From positions 124,001 through 188,000 of the forward strand of contig JADJPJ010000017.1 in assembly GCA_016713325.1 (NCBI GenBank): a stretch of DNA of 64,000 nucleotides, given 5' to 3'. Position 1 is the stretch's first letter. Every line of letters starts with the position of its first letter. The notes beneath the pieces are model-generated. The model was given only the letters and a program-made list of their open reading frames with translations, was not told where the DNA came from and did no database searches. Made by a program: the position numbers and the translations under genes. Source of the stretch: Candidatus Flexifilum affinis (lineage in GTDB: Bacteria; Chloroflexota; Anaerolineae; Aggregatilineales; Phototrophicaceae). Of the stretch, positions 52,639-62,200 are shown one piece after another.

Positions 52639-53571
52639 TCACTCCGCCGACCAGAACGCCCACAGCTCCGTCGGCGTGTGCAGCTCCCGGCTGAGAGTCC
52701 CGATCACCGCGCGGGGCAGGTACTGGCTGCCGCCGGGGAGGGCGTGTCCGCCGCCGACCACCCGGTACAGCCGCACCGCGCCGCCCGGGGCGCAGGACTC
52801 GTAGCGCGTCAGCTCGATGCTCGTCCCGTCCAGCGGCCGGTCGTCGATGGTCTCGGTGGCGTCCGGCGTCCGGTCACAGGTGTTGGCCTCCAGCCAGAAG
52901 GCCACCGTCCCGTCCGTGGGCAGCACCTCGCCGCGAAACTGGCCGCTCACCTGCACCGCGCCGCCGTCGTAGGGCACGATCGGGTCGTCGGTACCATTCA
53001 GGATCGCCACCCGCAGCGGCCGTGAGGGGATGCACTCGGCCCGCATGTCGGCGGTGAGCTGCGCCGCCACCACGCCGATCCCCGCCAGCCGGTCGCGCAG
53101 ATCGCAGGCCAGCCGCAGCGACATGAACCCGCCGTTGGAGATGCCCATCGCGTAGACACGCGCCGGATCGACCGGATAGGCGGCGCTCAGGTAATCGATC
53201 AGCGCCGCGATGAAGCCCACGTCGTCGGCGTCCGAGCGGCGCACGGTCATGCCGCTGCCCCGGCGCTCGTTCCATTCGCGGTTGACGCCCTGGGGGTAGA
53301 CCACGATGAAGCTGTTGGCGTCGGCCACGCTGTCAAAGTCCGTCTCGGAGCGGAAGCCCGCCGCTGTGCCACCCCCGCCGTGCAGGGCGATCACCAGCGG
53401 GGCGAGGGTCTGGAGTTCGGCCGGGACGTGCAGCAGATAGTCGCGCGTCAGGCCGTCATGGACGAGCGTGCCGGCCGTGTCGACGGTGGTCCCGGTCTGC
53501 GCGCCGGCCTGCCCGCCGATCAGGGTGGCCAGCAGCAGCAAAACCACAACGACGAAATGCTTGTGCAACAT
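52639..53571 (-). CDS. Secreted PHB-depolymerase/feruloyl-esterase-like hydrolase (LpqC type)
   Basis: Alpha/beta-hydrolase of 310 residues with a Sec signal peptide ([20 protein letters not shown]). Oxyanion loop '[16 protein letters not shown]' (about 58-73), nucleophile elbow '[19 protein letters not shown]' (Ser about 145), acid '[14 protein letters not shown]' (Asp about 200) and His in '[15 protein letters not shown]' (about 274). The family cleaves short polyhydroxybutyrate, feruloyl or acetyl esters outside the cell. GGAG lies six bases upstream of the ATG. The gene is divergent from the nitroreductase at 53702, with a palindromic repeat between them. Confidence 0.9.
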   Translation of the reverse strand: MLHKHFVVVVLLLLATLIGGQAGAQTGTTVDTAGTLVHDGLTRDYLLHVPAELQTLAPLVIALHGGGGTAAGFRSETDFDSVADANSFIVVYPQGVNREWNERRGSGMTVRRSDADDVGFIAALIDYLSAAYPVDPARVYAMGISNGGFMSLRLACDLRDRLAGIGVVAAQLTADMRAECIPSRPLRVAILNGTDDPIVPYDGGAVQVSGQFRGEVLPTDGTVAFWLEANTCDRTPDATETIDDRPLDGTSIELTRYESCAPGGAVRLYRVVGGGHALPGGSQYLPRAVIGTLSRELHTPTELWAFWSAE

Positions 53572-53595
53572 GCGTTTCTCCGCAATGATAAACCT

Positions 53596-53678
53596 CGTTG
53601 TAAGGGACGAGGCTCGCCTCGTCCGACTTATTCATGGATTACCCGTGTTGGACAAGGCAAGCCTTGTCCCTACGAAAA
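53596..53678. repeat. Family B palindromic element
   Basis: GGGACGAGGC-TC-GCCTCGTCC (53603-53623) and GGACAAGGC-AA-GCCTTGTCC (about 53650-53669) are two hairpins, and the outer ends TTGTAAGGGAC and GTCCCTACGA make the whole 83 bp roughly self-complementary. It lies between divergent genes. Confidence 0.75.
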
Positions 53679-53701
53679 AGATTTGCTCCTGGAGGCCCCC
53701 C

Positions 53702-54388
53702 ATGCCCGCTGAACTCATCCCCCTCGATTTTGACCGCCTGCCGCCCGATGCGCAACTCGCCCGGTCGCGCGCCTTCCTGGAGACGATGCGCACCCGCCGC
53801 ACCGTGCGCGACTTTTCAACGGAGGACGTGCCGTTCGAGCTGATCGAGAACGCCATCCGCGCGGCGGCAACGGCTCCGTCAGGCGCCAACCAGCAGCCGT
53901 GGACCTTCGTGGTGGTGCGTGACCCGGCCATCAAGCGCCAGATCCGCGAGGCAGCCGAAGCGGAGGAGCGCGAGAGCTACGAGCGGCGCATGAGCGCCGA
54001 GTGGCTGGCGGCGCTCGAACCGCTTGGCACCGACTGGCATAAGCCGCATCTGGAAGAGGCGCCATACCTGATCGTCGTCTTTGCCCACGCCTACGGTGTC
54101 GAGTCCGCCGAAGATGGGTCGGAGACGCGGGTCAAGCATTACTACGTCACCGAGTCGGTGGGGATCGCGGTCGGATTCCTGCTGTGCGCTTTGCACCATG
54201 CCGGGCTGGCCACGCTCACTCACACGCCGAACCCGATGGCCTTCCTCAGCCAGATCCTGGGCCGGCCGGCCAACGAACGCGCCCTGGTGGTGATTCCGGT
54301 CGGCTACCCGTCGGCGGATGCGCAGGTGCCGGCCATCACCAAGAAACCGCTCGACGAGGTGATGGTGGTGGTGGGAGGGAAGGAATGA
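53702..54388 (+). CDS. Nitroreductase family protein, iodotyrosine-deiodinase-like
   Basis: FMN-dependent oxidoreductase of 228 residues. '[20 protein letters not shown]' (about 36-55) and '[20 protein letters not shown]' (about 60-79) form the FMN site. '[20 protein letters not shown]', '[20 protein letters not shown]' and '[20 protein letters not shown]' match the branch related to IYD, the reductive dehalogenase of halotyrosines, which also occurs in bacteria. The true substrate is unknown. The ATG at 53702 has GGAGG upstream; the frame runs upstream into repeat DNA without start signals. The gene end merges into a GATGAG-type repeat. Confidence 0.9.
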   Translation: MPAELIPLDFDRLPPDAQLARSRAFLETMRTRRTVRDFSTEDVPFELIENAIRAAATAPSGANQQPWTFVVVRDPAIKRQIREAAEAEERESYERRMSAEWLAALEPLGTDWHKPHLEEAPYLIVVFAHAYGVESAEDGSETRVKHYYVTESVGIAVGFLLCALHHAGLATLTHTPNPMAFLSQILGRPANERALVVIPVGYPSADAQVPAITKKPLDEVMVVVGGKE

Positions 54389-54425
54389 GGGATGAGAGAT
54401 GAGAAATGAGGAAAAACGGATGAGA
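54385..54425. repeat. GATGAG-type purine repeat (family C)
   Basis: AATGAGGGATGAGAGATGAGAAATGAGGAAAA-type string directly after and overlapping the nitroreductase stop; the same motif as in 35811-35990. Confidence 0.55.
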
Positions 54426-54461
54426 GGTGGCAGCCTGCGAATGGAGCGGGTAAAACGTGGG

Positions 54462-54487
54462 TCGTAGGGACGAGGCATGCCTCGTCC
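54462..54487. repeat. Family B palindrome
   Basis: GTAGGGACGAGGCATGCCTCGTCC, a hairpin of the same kind as at 53596-53678, in the nitroreductase-PPC gene gap. Confidence 0.65.
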
Positions 54488-54531
54488 GTCAATCACGAGC
54501 GGTGAAATCTCCGGCGACCATGCGCAAACAA

Positions 54532-54569
54532 AACCGGCCCTCTCCCACGTGCGCGGAAGAGGGCCGGTT
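54532..54569 (-). terminator. Rho-independent terminator of the PPC-repeat gene
   Basis: AACCGGCCCTCT (54532-54543) pairs perfectly with AGAGGGCCGGTT (54558-54569). On the minus strand the stem is followed by TTTGTTTG. It separates convergent genes and may also stop transcription from the nitroreductase side. Confidence 0.8.
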
Positions 54570-54605
54570 GACTTGCTTCATGCGTAAAACGGGGTCGAGA
54601 AGCGC

Positions 54606-55964
54606 CTACTCGACACGTTCCAGGCTGACGTTCAGCTCGAAGTTGGTGTAGCTGTATTCGCTGATCAGCACGCTGACTTCGCCATCTTCCGGCACGACGA
54701 ACTCGACAGTCATCGACGAGACGGTGTTGGCATTGCCATAGGCGACCGAAACGCCATCCTGGCGGACGTCGATGTTCAGCGAGGACGACACATCACCGCT
54801 GACGCTGGTCAGGCTCAGGCGGACGCGCTCGCCGGCTGCCCCGGTGAACGACATCGGGATCTGGCTGCGCGAGCTGGTGAAGCTGGCGACCTGCTCGCCC
54901 TCGTCCAGGCTGATCGGCGACACGCGGTCGAGTGTCAGTTCCACCGTGCCGTTGCCGCTGTCCACCGCGCGCAGGACGACGGTGTAGACGCCGTCGGTGA
55001 AGAGCGACGTTCCGCTGATCTCCGGGTCGAAGCCTGAGCCGCCGTCTTCGTCGGTCATGAGCTGCGAATTGTACGGGTCGTTCAGAGTCAGATTGGTGTC
55101 CACCGAGCGGTTGCTGTCGGCTTCAATGGTGACGATGTCGCCGTAGGTGCCGGTGAAGGTAAAGAAGAATTCGCGGTCAGCCTCGGTGAACTCGACTTCG
55201 ACCGTCTGGCCGAATTCCATCGCCTGGGCTTCGATGCGGTCCAGCTTGAGCGTGAAGGCGCCGGCGTCGGTGCCGTTCAGGCTGCTGGCGCGGATGGTGA
55301 AGCTGCCCGTCGACGGCAGGACGAAGGGGCCGATCTGCGAATTCAGCGTGCCGCCGCTGTCGTCGTTGGAAGCGATCTCCGCGCCGCTCGAATCCAGCAG
55401 GCGCAGGTAGGAGTCGAAGTCGTCCGAGCTCAGGCTGACGATGATCGTGTCGCCGCCGGAACCGGTGAAGACCAGATCCTGCGTCAGCTCGTCATTGGTC
55501 AGTTCGCCTTCGATGGTCTGGGTGTACTCGATGCGGCGGATGGTGGCTTCGGATACCGAAACAGTGAAGTCGCCCACTTCCCCAGCGCTGCCGATGTACT
55601 GCCCGTAGCTCTGGGCGACGATGGTGTACTGCGCGCCCTCCGGCACGGCCAGCGCGACAATGCGTGAGTTGCGCTCACCATTGCTGTCGTCGTTGAAGGC
55701 GACGATGGTCCCGGTCTCATCCTGGACCGTCAGGTAAGAGTCGAAGTCTTCGGAAATCAGGCTGATGTTGATCAGCAGGCCGTCCGCGCCTTCCAGCGCA
55801 AACTGCGCTGAGGGGGCATCTTCCGTGAGCGTGCCTTCAACCTCGTCGCCAACAGAAATCGTGGCTGCGGCCTGTGCAGAGGCCTGCGAGGTGGTCTGAG
55901 CCCCCGCCGTCATGGTGAATGCAAAAAGCGCCAGCAACAGAATGAACAATGACAGTCGACGCAT
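54606..55964 (-). CDS. Secreted protein with repeated pre-peptidase C-terminal (PPC) domains
   Basis: A 452-residue exported protein. Signal peptide 'RRLSLFILLLALFAFTMTAG' with cleavage near 'AGAQ'. Three to four beta-sandwich PPC-like repeats follow, each with the form 'DSYLTVQDETGTIVAFNDDS' / 'DSYLRLLDSSGAEIASNDDS' and a later 'VDTNLTLNDPYNSQLMTDED', and 'ISVGDEVEGTLTEDAPSAQF'-type entry strands. PPC domains usually accompany secreted peptidases; here no catalytic domain is present, so the protein may be a stand-alone surface or matrix component. AAGGAG lies six bases before the ATG at 55964. A terminator follows the stop. Confidence 0.88.
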   Translation of the reverse strand: MRRLSLFILLLALFAFTMTAGAQTTSQASAQAAATISVGDEVEGTLTEDAPSAQFALEGADGLLINISLISEDFDSYLTVQDETGTIVAFNDDSNGERNSRIVALAVPEGAQYTIVAQSYGQYIGSAGEVGDFTVSVSEATIRRIEYTQTIEGELTNDELTQDLVFTGSGGDTIIVSLSSDDFDSYLRLLDSSGAEIASNDDSGGTLNSQIGPFVLPSTGSFTIRASSLNGTDAGAFTLKLDRIEAQAMEFGQTVEVEFTEADREFFFTFTGTYGDIVTIEADSNRSVDTNLTLNDPYNSQLMTDEDGGSGFDPEISGTSLFTDGVYTVVLRAVDSGNGTVELTLDRVSPISLDEGEQVASFTSSRSQIPMSFTGAAGERVRLSLTSVSGDVSSSLNIDVRQDGVSVAYGNANTVSSMTVEFVVPEDGEVSVLISEYSYTNFELNVSLERVE

Positions 55965-56088
55965 TGAAAACTCCTTGTCGGTGTGGATGCGATATTTCAC
56001 TCTATATTCCATTCTACCCTGACTTTGTAGATCTGTGCGCGGATGGTAGACTTCGGGGACGCTGAAGAGGGTGATCGTCAGTGAGTAG

Positions 56089-56652
56089 ATGGGCAAACAC
56101 ATGATCGTGGAACGTCTGGCGAATGCTTTGCAGCCGGTGCTGGAGATTTCGTACATCCGGCGCACGCGCCGCAACCACGGACTGGAACACGCTACTATCC
56201 ATATTCTGAGCGGCCGGGTGCCGCATTTGCGCATGGCCGGCCGCAGCGACTCCAACGGCTTCGTGCTCATGGGCGAGGCCAACACCCATCAGATCGAGGC
56301 GGCTGTGCGCGACGCCCTGCGGCGGATGCGGGGTGGCGAACACGGCCTGGCCGTCCACCCCAACTGCGGCACCAACCTGGTCACCACCGGCCTGATGGTG
56401 AGCGGCGCGGCGCTGTTCGGCGCGACCGGGGCGACGCGGCGTAGCTTCTGGGATCGCCTGTCGACGGTGTTCGTGCTGGTGGTGGTCATGCTGCTCTTCG
56501 CGCCGTCGCTCGGCATGGAGATCCAGCGGACGATCACCACCGAGGGCGACCCGGCCGATCTGGAGGTGGTCAGCATCACCCGCCGCGAAACTCGCCTGCC
56601 GTTTGGCGGCGCCGCGCTCACCATTCACCGCGTGAACACGACTGGCGGCTGA
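56089..56652 (+). CDS. Hypothetical protein, DUF6391-like
   Basis: A 187-residue protein starting at ATG 56089 (or the ATG four codons later). The conserved-looking region is 'RRTRRNHGLEHATIHILSGR' (about 24-43), followed by 'VHPNCGTNLVTTGLMVSGAA' and a membrane segment 'VFVLVVVMLLFAPSLGMEIQ' (about 130-149). The HGLEHA pattern is one I associate with DUF6391, known from cyanobacteria and Chloroflexota, with no assigned role. It ends 9 bp before holA and is probably co-transcribed with it. Confidence 0.72.
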   Translation: MGKHMIVERLANALQPVLEISYIRRTRRNHGLEHATIHILSGRVPHLRMAGRSDSNGFVLMGEANTHQIEAAVRDALRRMRGGEHGLAVHPNCGTNLVTTGLMVSGAALFGATGATRRSFWDRLSTVFVLVVVMLLFAPSLGMEIQRTITTEGDPADLEVVSITRRETRLPFGGAALTIHRVNTTGG

Positions 56653-56661
56653 GCGCAAGAC

Positions 56662-57657
56662 ATGGCCGGCGAACCGATACTGAGCCTTTTCCATGGCGAC
56701 GACGACCTGCGCATCGATGAAGCGCTTGATGCGCTGGTCTCTCCCTGGAAGGCGGAACCCAACGGCGATCTGAACCTCGCCGATATGGACGGCATCACCA
56801 GCAGCGCCAGCGAGGTGATCGCGGCGGCGTCAGCCTACCCCTTCCTGGCCACGCGGCGGGTGGTGATCGTGCGTGGCATGCTGACCTGGATCACCCGCAA
56901 AGGCGCGGGCGATACGGGCAAGAAAGCCGTCGAGCTGCTGGCCAATGAGCTGCCCGGCCTGCCCGACTACACCCGCCTCCTCTTCGTCGAGCGGCAGACC
57001 ATCCCGGATTCGCACAAGATCCTCAAGCTGATCGCCTCGCACCCGGCCGGGGCGCTCCGTTTCTTCGCCGTACCGGAAGACAACACGGACTGGATTCTGC
57101 GCCGGGCCAGGCAGGTCTACGGCGTCGACATCGAGCCGCAGGCGGCGTCCGCTTTGGCCAGCGTCACGCCGGGCGATCCCCGCCGCGCCGACAACGAGTT
57201 GATCAAGCTGGTGGCCTACGTCGACGGCCGGACGATCACCGAGGCGGACGTGGCGCTGCTCACTCCCTACGTCTCCGAAGCCAACATGTTCGCCATGGTC
57301 GACGCCCTGGCCGAAGGGCGCATCCGCCAGGCGTCGCAGCTCCTGCACCGCCTGCTCGACCAGCAGGATGAGGATGCCTTCGGGTTGTACGGCATGGTAG
57401 CCCGCCAATTCCGTCTGCTGCTGCTGACCAAGGAGCATTTCACCGGCGGCGGGGGGACGAACAATCTGGCGGAGGCCATCGGGCAGAAGAAGTTTGTGGC
57501 CGACAAGCTGGCCCGCCAGTCGCGCGCCTTTGAGCTTGACGAGTTGGAGGCGGTCTACCGGCAGATCGGCGAGTACGACTTCCAGATCAAGACCGGGCAG
57601 ATCACCATCGAACTGGCGCTGGACCTGCTGATCGCCGGGCTGGCCGCCCGGAAGTGA
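56662..57657 (+). CDS. holA: DNA polymerase III subunit delta
   Basis: Clamp-loader subunit that opens the beta sliding clamp, 331 residues. N-terminal domain 'PILSLFHGDDDLRIDEALDA' and 'ASAYPFLATRRVVIVRG' (about 55-71), then 'SHKILKLIASHPAGALRFFA', the lid region 'TPGDPRRADNELIKLVAYVD' (about 172-191), 'LLTPYVSEANMFAMVDALAE' and the collar domain 'HRLLDQQDEDAFGLYGMVAR' to the end. HolA diverges quickly but this order of motifs is characteristic. Short spacing to the upstream gene suggests one transcript. Confidence 0.92.
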   Translation: MAGEPILSLFHGDDDLRIDEALDALVSPWKAEPNGDLNLADMDGITSSASEVIAAASAYPFLATRRVVIVRGMLTWITRKGAGDTGKKAVELLANELPGLPDYTRLLFVERQTIPDSHKILKLIASHPAGALRFFAVPEDNTDWILRRARQVYGVDIEPQAASALASVTPGDPRRADNELIKLVAYVDGRTITEADVALLTPYVSEANMFAMVDALAEGRIRQASQLLHRLLDQQDEDAFGLYGMVARQFRLLLLTKEHFTGGGGTNNLAEAIGQKKFVADKLARQSRAFELDELEAVYRQIGEYDFQIKTGQITIELALDLLIAGLAARK

Positions 57658-57777
57658 CCCCCATTTGAGCGGGTATCCCCCGCGGTTGCACAACCGACTT
57701 GCAACAAATGAATCGGCCTCTGCGTATACACCATCGAATAACGAATCACATGACAAAGCAGGAAAGCGAGTGGGACG

Positions 57778-58086
57778 ATGGGCATTGTGTTGATCGTTTT
57801 GATCGTGTTAGGCGCGATCTTTCTGTTCAATCTGCTGGGGGGCCTGTTCAATCTGCTGCTCGCCCTGGCGATCTGGGCCGTGATCGGCTGGCTGGCTGGC
57901 AAGCTGTTCCGCGGACAGGGCTATGGCGCTCTGGGCAACATTCTGCTCGGACTGGGCGGCGGTGTGGTCGGCGGCATCCTCTTCGCGCTGGTCGGGTTGT
58001 CGAGCGGCGGGCTGATCGGCTCGATCCTCTCCGGTGTGGTGGGGTCGGTCGTAGTCCTGTGGGGCGCGCGGTTGCTTAATCGATAA
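57778..58086 (+). CDS. GlsB/YeaQ/YmgE-like small membrane protein
   Basis: A 102-residue, almost entirely hydrophobic protein with three membrane segments and glycine-rich turns: 'LLALAIWAVIGWLAGKLFRG' (about 29-48), 'QGYGALGNILLGLGGGVVGG' and 'GLIGSILSGVVGSVVVLWGA'. The WxxIGWLAGKL..G..G..GNI..GxxGxxxGG pattern defines the transglycosylase-associated/GlsB family, linked to stress response; the molecular role is unknown. A strong terminator follows. Confidence 0.88.
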   Translation: MGIVLIVLIVLGAIFLFNLLGGLFNLLLALAIWAVIGWLAGKLFRGQGYGALGNILLGLGGGVVGGILFALVGLSSGGLIGSILSGVVGSVVVLWGARLLNR

Positions 58087-58124
58087 AGCTGGCTCTGCCG
58101 CTCAATCGGCTGACGGTGAAGAAT

Positions 58125-58163
58125 CAAAAGGCGCAGAGTGCTTCGGCACCCTGCGCCTTTTTG
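58125..58163. terminator. Bidirectional Rho-independent terminator
   Basis: AAAAGGCGCAG..GTGC-TTCG-GCAC..CTGCGCCTTTTT forms a long stem with a UUCG loop and T-runs on both strands, between two convergent genes. Confidence 0.92.
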
Positions 58164-58193
58164 ATCGGCAGCCCTGTGTTCATGTCGGTAGGC

Positions 58194-59009
58194 CTACACC
58201 AGACTTTCCAGCTCGGTGATGCGGGCCACGACCAGCGCGTCCGGCGTGTCGGTCGTGCGGATCATGTAGTCCTGATAGTAGCTCAGCGCCGCGCTCACGT
58301 TGCCCTGCGCATAGGCCAGGTCGCCCGCGCCCAGGAAGGGCAGCGCGTATTCCGGCATCTGGTCGATGGCATTCTGGAAGTCGCCCATGGCCAGGTTCGT
58401 TTCGCCGACCGCCATGTAGGCGCGCCCACGCATGTACAGGACGCTCACGTAGTCGGGCCAGTAGCCCACGGCGACGGTGTAGTCGGCGATGGCGCTGGCG
58501 TAGTCGCCGAGGGCGGTGTAGCTGTCGCCACGGGCGGCGAAGGCCTGCGGGAAGGCCGGGATGACCGCAATGGCGCTGGTGAATTCCTCGATGGCACGCA
58601 CATGGTCGTTCTGGAGCTGATGGTAGTACCCGACCCGGTAGTCGACCAGCGCGGGCGAGTAGGCTTCGGTCTCGCCGCTGTCATGCAGGTCGACCGCATC
58701 GACATCCTGAGCAAAGCTCGGCGTCGCGAAGACCAGCAGGGCCAGGAGGAGCAAAAGGCCAATGACGCCCGTGTGCAGGATGCGGCGGAGCGTGCGGTTG
58801 TGCCGGGGTTGGCCATTGTGGCCGCCGTTACGGAACAGGTCGCGCAGCAGGGTGACGAGATGTGCATAACGGGCCTTGCGGGCGGGTTCGTCTTCAGCGG
58901 CGCTGGCACTCTTGACCAGGCGGTGGTGTTCGGCGGCGCGCATCTGGTCGTTGCGATAGGTTTCATTCAGCTTGTAAGTCGCGTTGTCGGTGGTCAGCTT
59001 GGCGTTCAT
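58194..59009 (-). CDS. Membrane-anchored TPR protein
   Basis: A 271-residue protein. After a polar N-terminus (MNAKLTTDNATYKLNETYRN) and a basic segment, one membrane helix lies at about 83-102 (ILHTGVIGLLLLLALLVFAT). The outer part contains about four TPR units, for example 'HVRAIEEFTSAIAVIPAFPQ', 'FAARGDSYTALGDYASAIAD' and 'RGRAYMAVGETNLAMGDFQN'. TPRs mediate protein contacts; the partner is unknown. GGGGAG lies six bases before the ATG at 59009; eight upstream codons are open. The upstream region holds a G-rich tract. Confidence 0.85.
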   Translation of the reverse strand: MNAKLTTDNATYKLNETYRNDQMRAAEHHRLVKSASAAEDEPARKARYAHLVTLLRDLFRNGGHNGQPRHNRTLRRILHTGVIGLLLLLALLVFATPSFAQDVDAVDLHDSGETEAYSPALVDYRVGYYHQLQNDHVRAIEEFTSAIAVIPAFPQAFAARGDSYTALGDYASAIADYTVAVGYWPDYVSVLYMRGRAYMAVGETNLAMGDFQNAIDQMPEYALPFLGAGDLAYAQGNVSAALSYYQDYMIRTTDTPDALVVARITELESLV

Positions 59010-59144
59010 TTTGTCTCCCCGTCGACATTTCATTCTGAAAATCAGGATAGACCCTCGCCGTTACCCCGTCGTGACGGCTTCGTGACCGTCAGCCTGTCGT
59101 TTTGCATCTGGAGTGTTCGTTCGAGTTGTCACCACTGTACAGCC

Positions 59145-59218
59145 CGGGGAGGGGGGGAAGTCACCACCCTCGGATGATGGAATGAGGGGGGGATTTGGGG
59201 GGGATTCGATGGGGGGAG
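59145..59218 (+). other. G-rich tract with G-quadruplex potential
   Basis: Runs of 4, 7, 7, 7 and 6 G occur on the plus strand (59146-59149, 59151-59157, 59186-59192, 59197-59203, 59211-59216), with loops of 4 and 7 bases between the last three. The 59010-59261 gap holds no gene. Confidence 0.7.
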
Positions 59219-59261
59219 GTTCTTTCAGACGTTCTGTCGGGAGCAACCCGCCGGGGCACCC

Positions 59262-62200
59262 CTACGATTCGAGGAGGTCGCGGACCGTTTCCCACAGATC
59301 GGGGGGTGGCAAGGTGAGATCGGGCTGCGCGCCAAACGCATTCAGGAGGTGCTGGGCCTCTGCGCGGTCGGCGGCGAAGGTGTGGGGGTGGGAGGCGACC
59401 AGCGCAGTCAGCACGATGGCGCGGTCGGTATTGCCGGCAGACCACTCGATCTCGGCGGCGGCGATCAACCCCAGAAGCGCGAACGCATCGATCCGTTTGC
59501 GCGATGCCCATGTGAGCGCCTCCCGGCAGGAGGCGACGGCCAGATCGGTCTGCCCAAGGTGGAGTGCCGCCCGGCTTTGCGCGGCAAGTCCATAGGCCAG
59601 CCCAAAATACCGCTCCCAGCCCTGTGACAGACCGTCAATATAGTCCTCACGGTAGTAGCGGATTGAGTCGTCCAGCGTCTGCAGCGCGACGGCATCATCG
59701 CTCATTTTCCAGGGCAATCTGGCCGCGCATGATCGTCCAAAGTGCTCGCCGTTGCGATTGGTCGATCGTCCTGGCTATAGGCGGCCGCACGTTCACACCA
59801 AAGCGCTGCGTTGGCGTCCCGTCCATCCGCATAGGCCGCCAACCCGGCGAGTGCCAGCGCGAAGGTCATCTGGTGTCGGTGCGCGCTGCTCGCAGGCGGC
59901 GAGTTTTCTTCAATTAGCGCTGCGGCGCGTTCTTCCACAGCCGCGTAGTTCCCGGCGGCGTAATCGACATCCATCAGGTACAGTCGGTAGATGTTGCGCC
60001 AGGCGTGTTGTTCGGTATCGCTGACGAGCGAGTAGGCATCTTCGAAGACCTGGCGGGCCGCGTGCAGTCGACCCGTGCGGAGGTTGATCTCGCCGATGTC
60101 GTCCATACCGACGGTGTTGCGCAGTTGCCCTGCTGACGGCGAATGGCCATGGCTTCGAGAAGTTGGTCCAATGCGCTGTCTCGTAATGGCCCATCTCGAC
60201 CCATGTGAGCGCCACGTTGACCAGTGCGTTGGAGATCAAATGTGGGTTGCCCTGTGCTCGGCGCATTGACAGCACCTGTTCAAAGCTGGCGATGGTCGCG
60301 GCATGGTCATCAGGCGAGTGCTGAAGGTCCAGGGCGATCAGCGTCAGCAGGCGCGCACAAACAAAGCTATCGCCCAACGACTGAGCGCTCGTCAGCGCTT
60401 GTACGAGCTCGTGCTGCCGCTCTGGCGTGAAATCGTAGTAGCCCCGCGTCCAGTGCAGCATGACGATCGACATCGTTTCGCCCCAGACATCGTGCTGCGC
60501 ACTATACAGCCGGTGGGCCGCGTGTGCCGCTTCGAGGCGGCCGGTATCTTCTTCCCAGGGCATGCGAACGGCGCGCACCAGCCAGAAAAAAGCTTCCGCG
60601 CGCTGGGCATCCGCTCCCGCCCCGAGCAGTATCTCCGCCTCGTCGAGAAGCTGATCTGCATGGACGCGCTCAAAGCTGTTGATTGCCAGATAGGCCTGAT
60701 GAGTGAGCGCGTCCAGCAGCAGCGAATCGCGCTCCGGCGACTGGGCATCGTTCCGGAGCTTATCTGCCAGAGCGCCCAAGAGCTGATCGCCATCCAGATA
60801 TGCCCCACCATAAGCGAAGAACAGCCAGAGAGCATGCAGCGCCTTCGCCAGCCCTGTCCAGTCGTTCGCGGCGATCGCCCATTCCCAGGCGGCGCGGACG
60901 TTCTCCTGGTCGGCGCGGATGTTGGCCAGAACGGTGAGCTGATTGTGGCGCACCAGCTCCGGTTCGCTATCGGCCAGCGCCGCCAGATAGTAGGCGCTGT
61001 GCGCGGCGCGTGCTTCGGCCTCCTCTCCCGACTGCGCCAGATGTTCGGCGGCATACTGGCGCACCAGTTCGTGAATGGCGCAGCGGCCCTCGGCGTCCAT
61101 GACCACCAGCGCCTTGTTGATCAGCGAGGAGAGCAGGCGCAGCGAGGCCCCGGCGACGGTCTCGGCCGCCTTGCGCGTGAATCCGCCATGAAACACGGAC
61201 AGGCGCATCATGGCGGCGCGTTCGCGATCGTTCAGCCGCGCCCAGGTGGAGTCGAAAACGGCGCGCAGGCTGCGCTGGCGTTCCGGCAGGTCACGCCACT
61301 CGCTTTCCAGCGCGTCCAGGCCGGTGCGGACCTCTTCCAGCACCTCGGCGACGCTGAGCAGCTCGGTCCACGAGGCGGCCAGGAGGATGGCCAGCGGCAT
61401 GCCGCCGACCAGTCGGCAGATCTTGCTGATGCGCCGCAGGTCCTCCCCGGCGAAGGGCGTGTTGACGTGCGTGCGGCGGGCCGCGCCGACGAACAGGCGC
61501 ACCGCGCTCGAATTCAGCAGATCCGCTTCGGCGGCGGACAGGGCGGGCACGTCCATGCCGCCGAGGGGGTAGACCGTCTCCAGGCTCAGGTTGAGCCGCT
61601 CGCGGGAGGTGATTAACATTTTTACCCCCGGCGCGGTGTGCAGGATCTCGGCAATCAGCTCCGCGCCGTCGAGCAGATGCTCGAAGTTGTCCAGCACCAG
61701 CAGAACCCGAGGGATCACCGCCGAGCCGGTGAGGGTCACGGAGAGCGGGTCTGGTTGGGCCGGCGCAGATGTGGACGGCACGGCCGCTGTCGCCGGGACG
61801 GCTTCGGCTTCGGCTTCAACTTCCGCATCCAGCAGGCCGAGCGATCGGGCCTGGGCCAGCACCATCTCCTTGCTGTGGGCGTTCAGCTTGCTGTAGATCT
61901 GCTTCTTGTACCACTTGACCGTCTCGGCGGTGAGGAACAGCCGCTCGGCGATGCCGGCGTTGGTCAACCCTTCCGCCATCAGACGCAGCACGTCCAGTTC
62001 GCGCTCGGTCAGCGCCTCCGGCAGCGGCTGCGGACTGCGCGGGCCGGGCAGCGCGGCGCGGAAGGCCTGGGCAAAGCGAATGGCTGTGGGGTAGCGGTCG
62101 GACGGCGCTTTGGCCGTGGCGACGGCCAGCACGGCGTCGATGGCGGCAGGGAGCTGGGGGTTGTTCGCCCTCACCGATGGAATGGCGGCGTTCATCTGCC

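Noticed and set aside
59061..59246. A 61-codon proline-rich frame in the G-rich tract
   Set aside because: It is produced by the C-runs on the minus strand and has no start signal or family.
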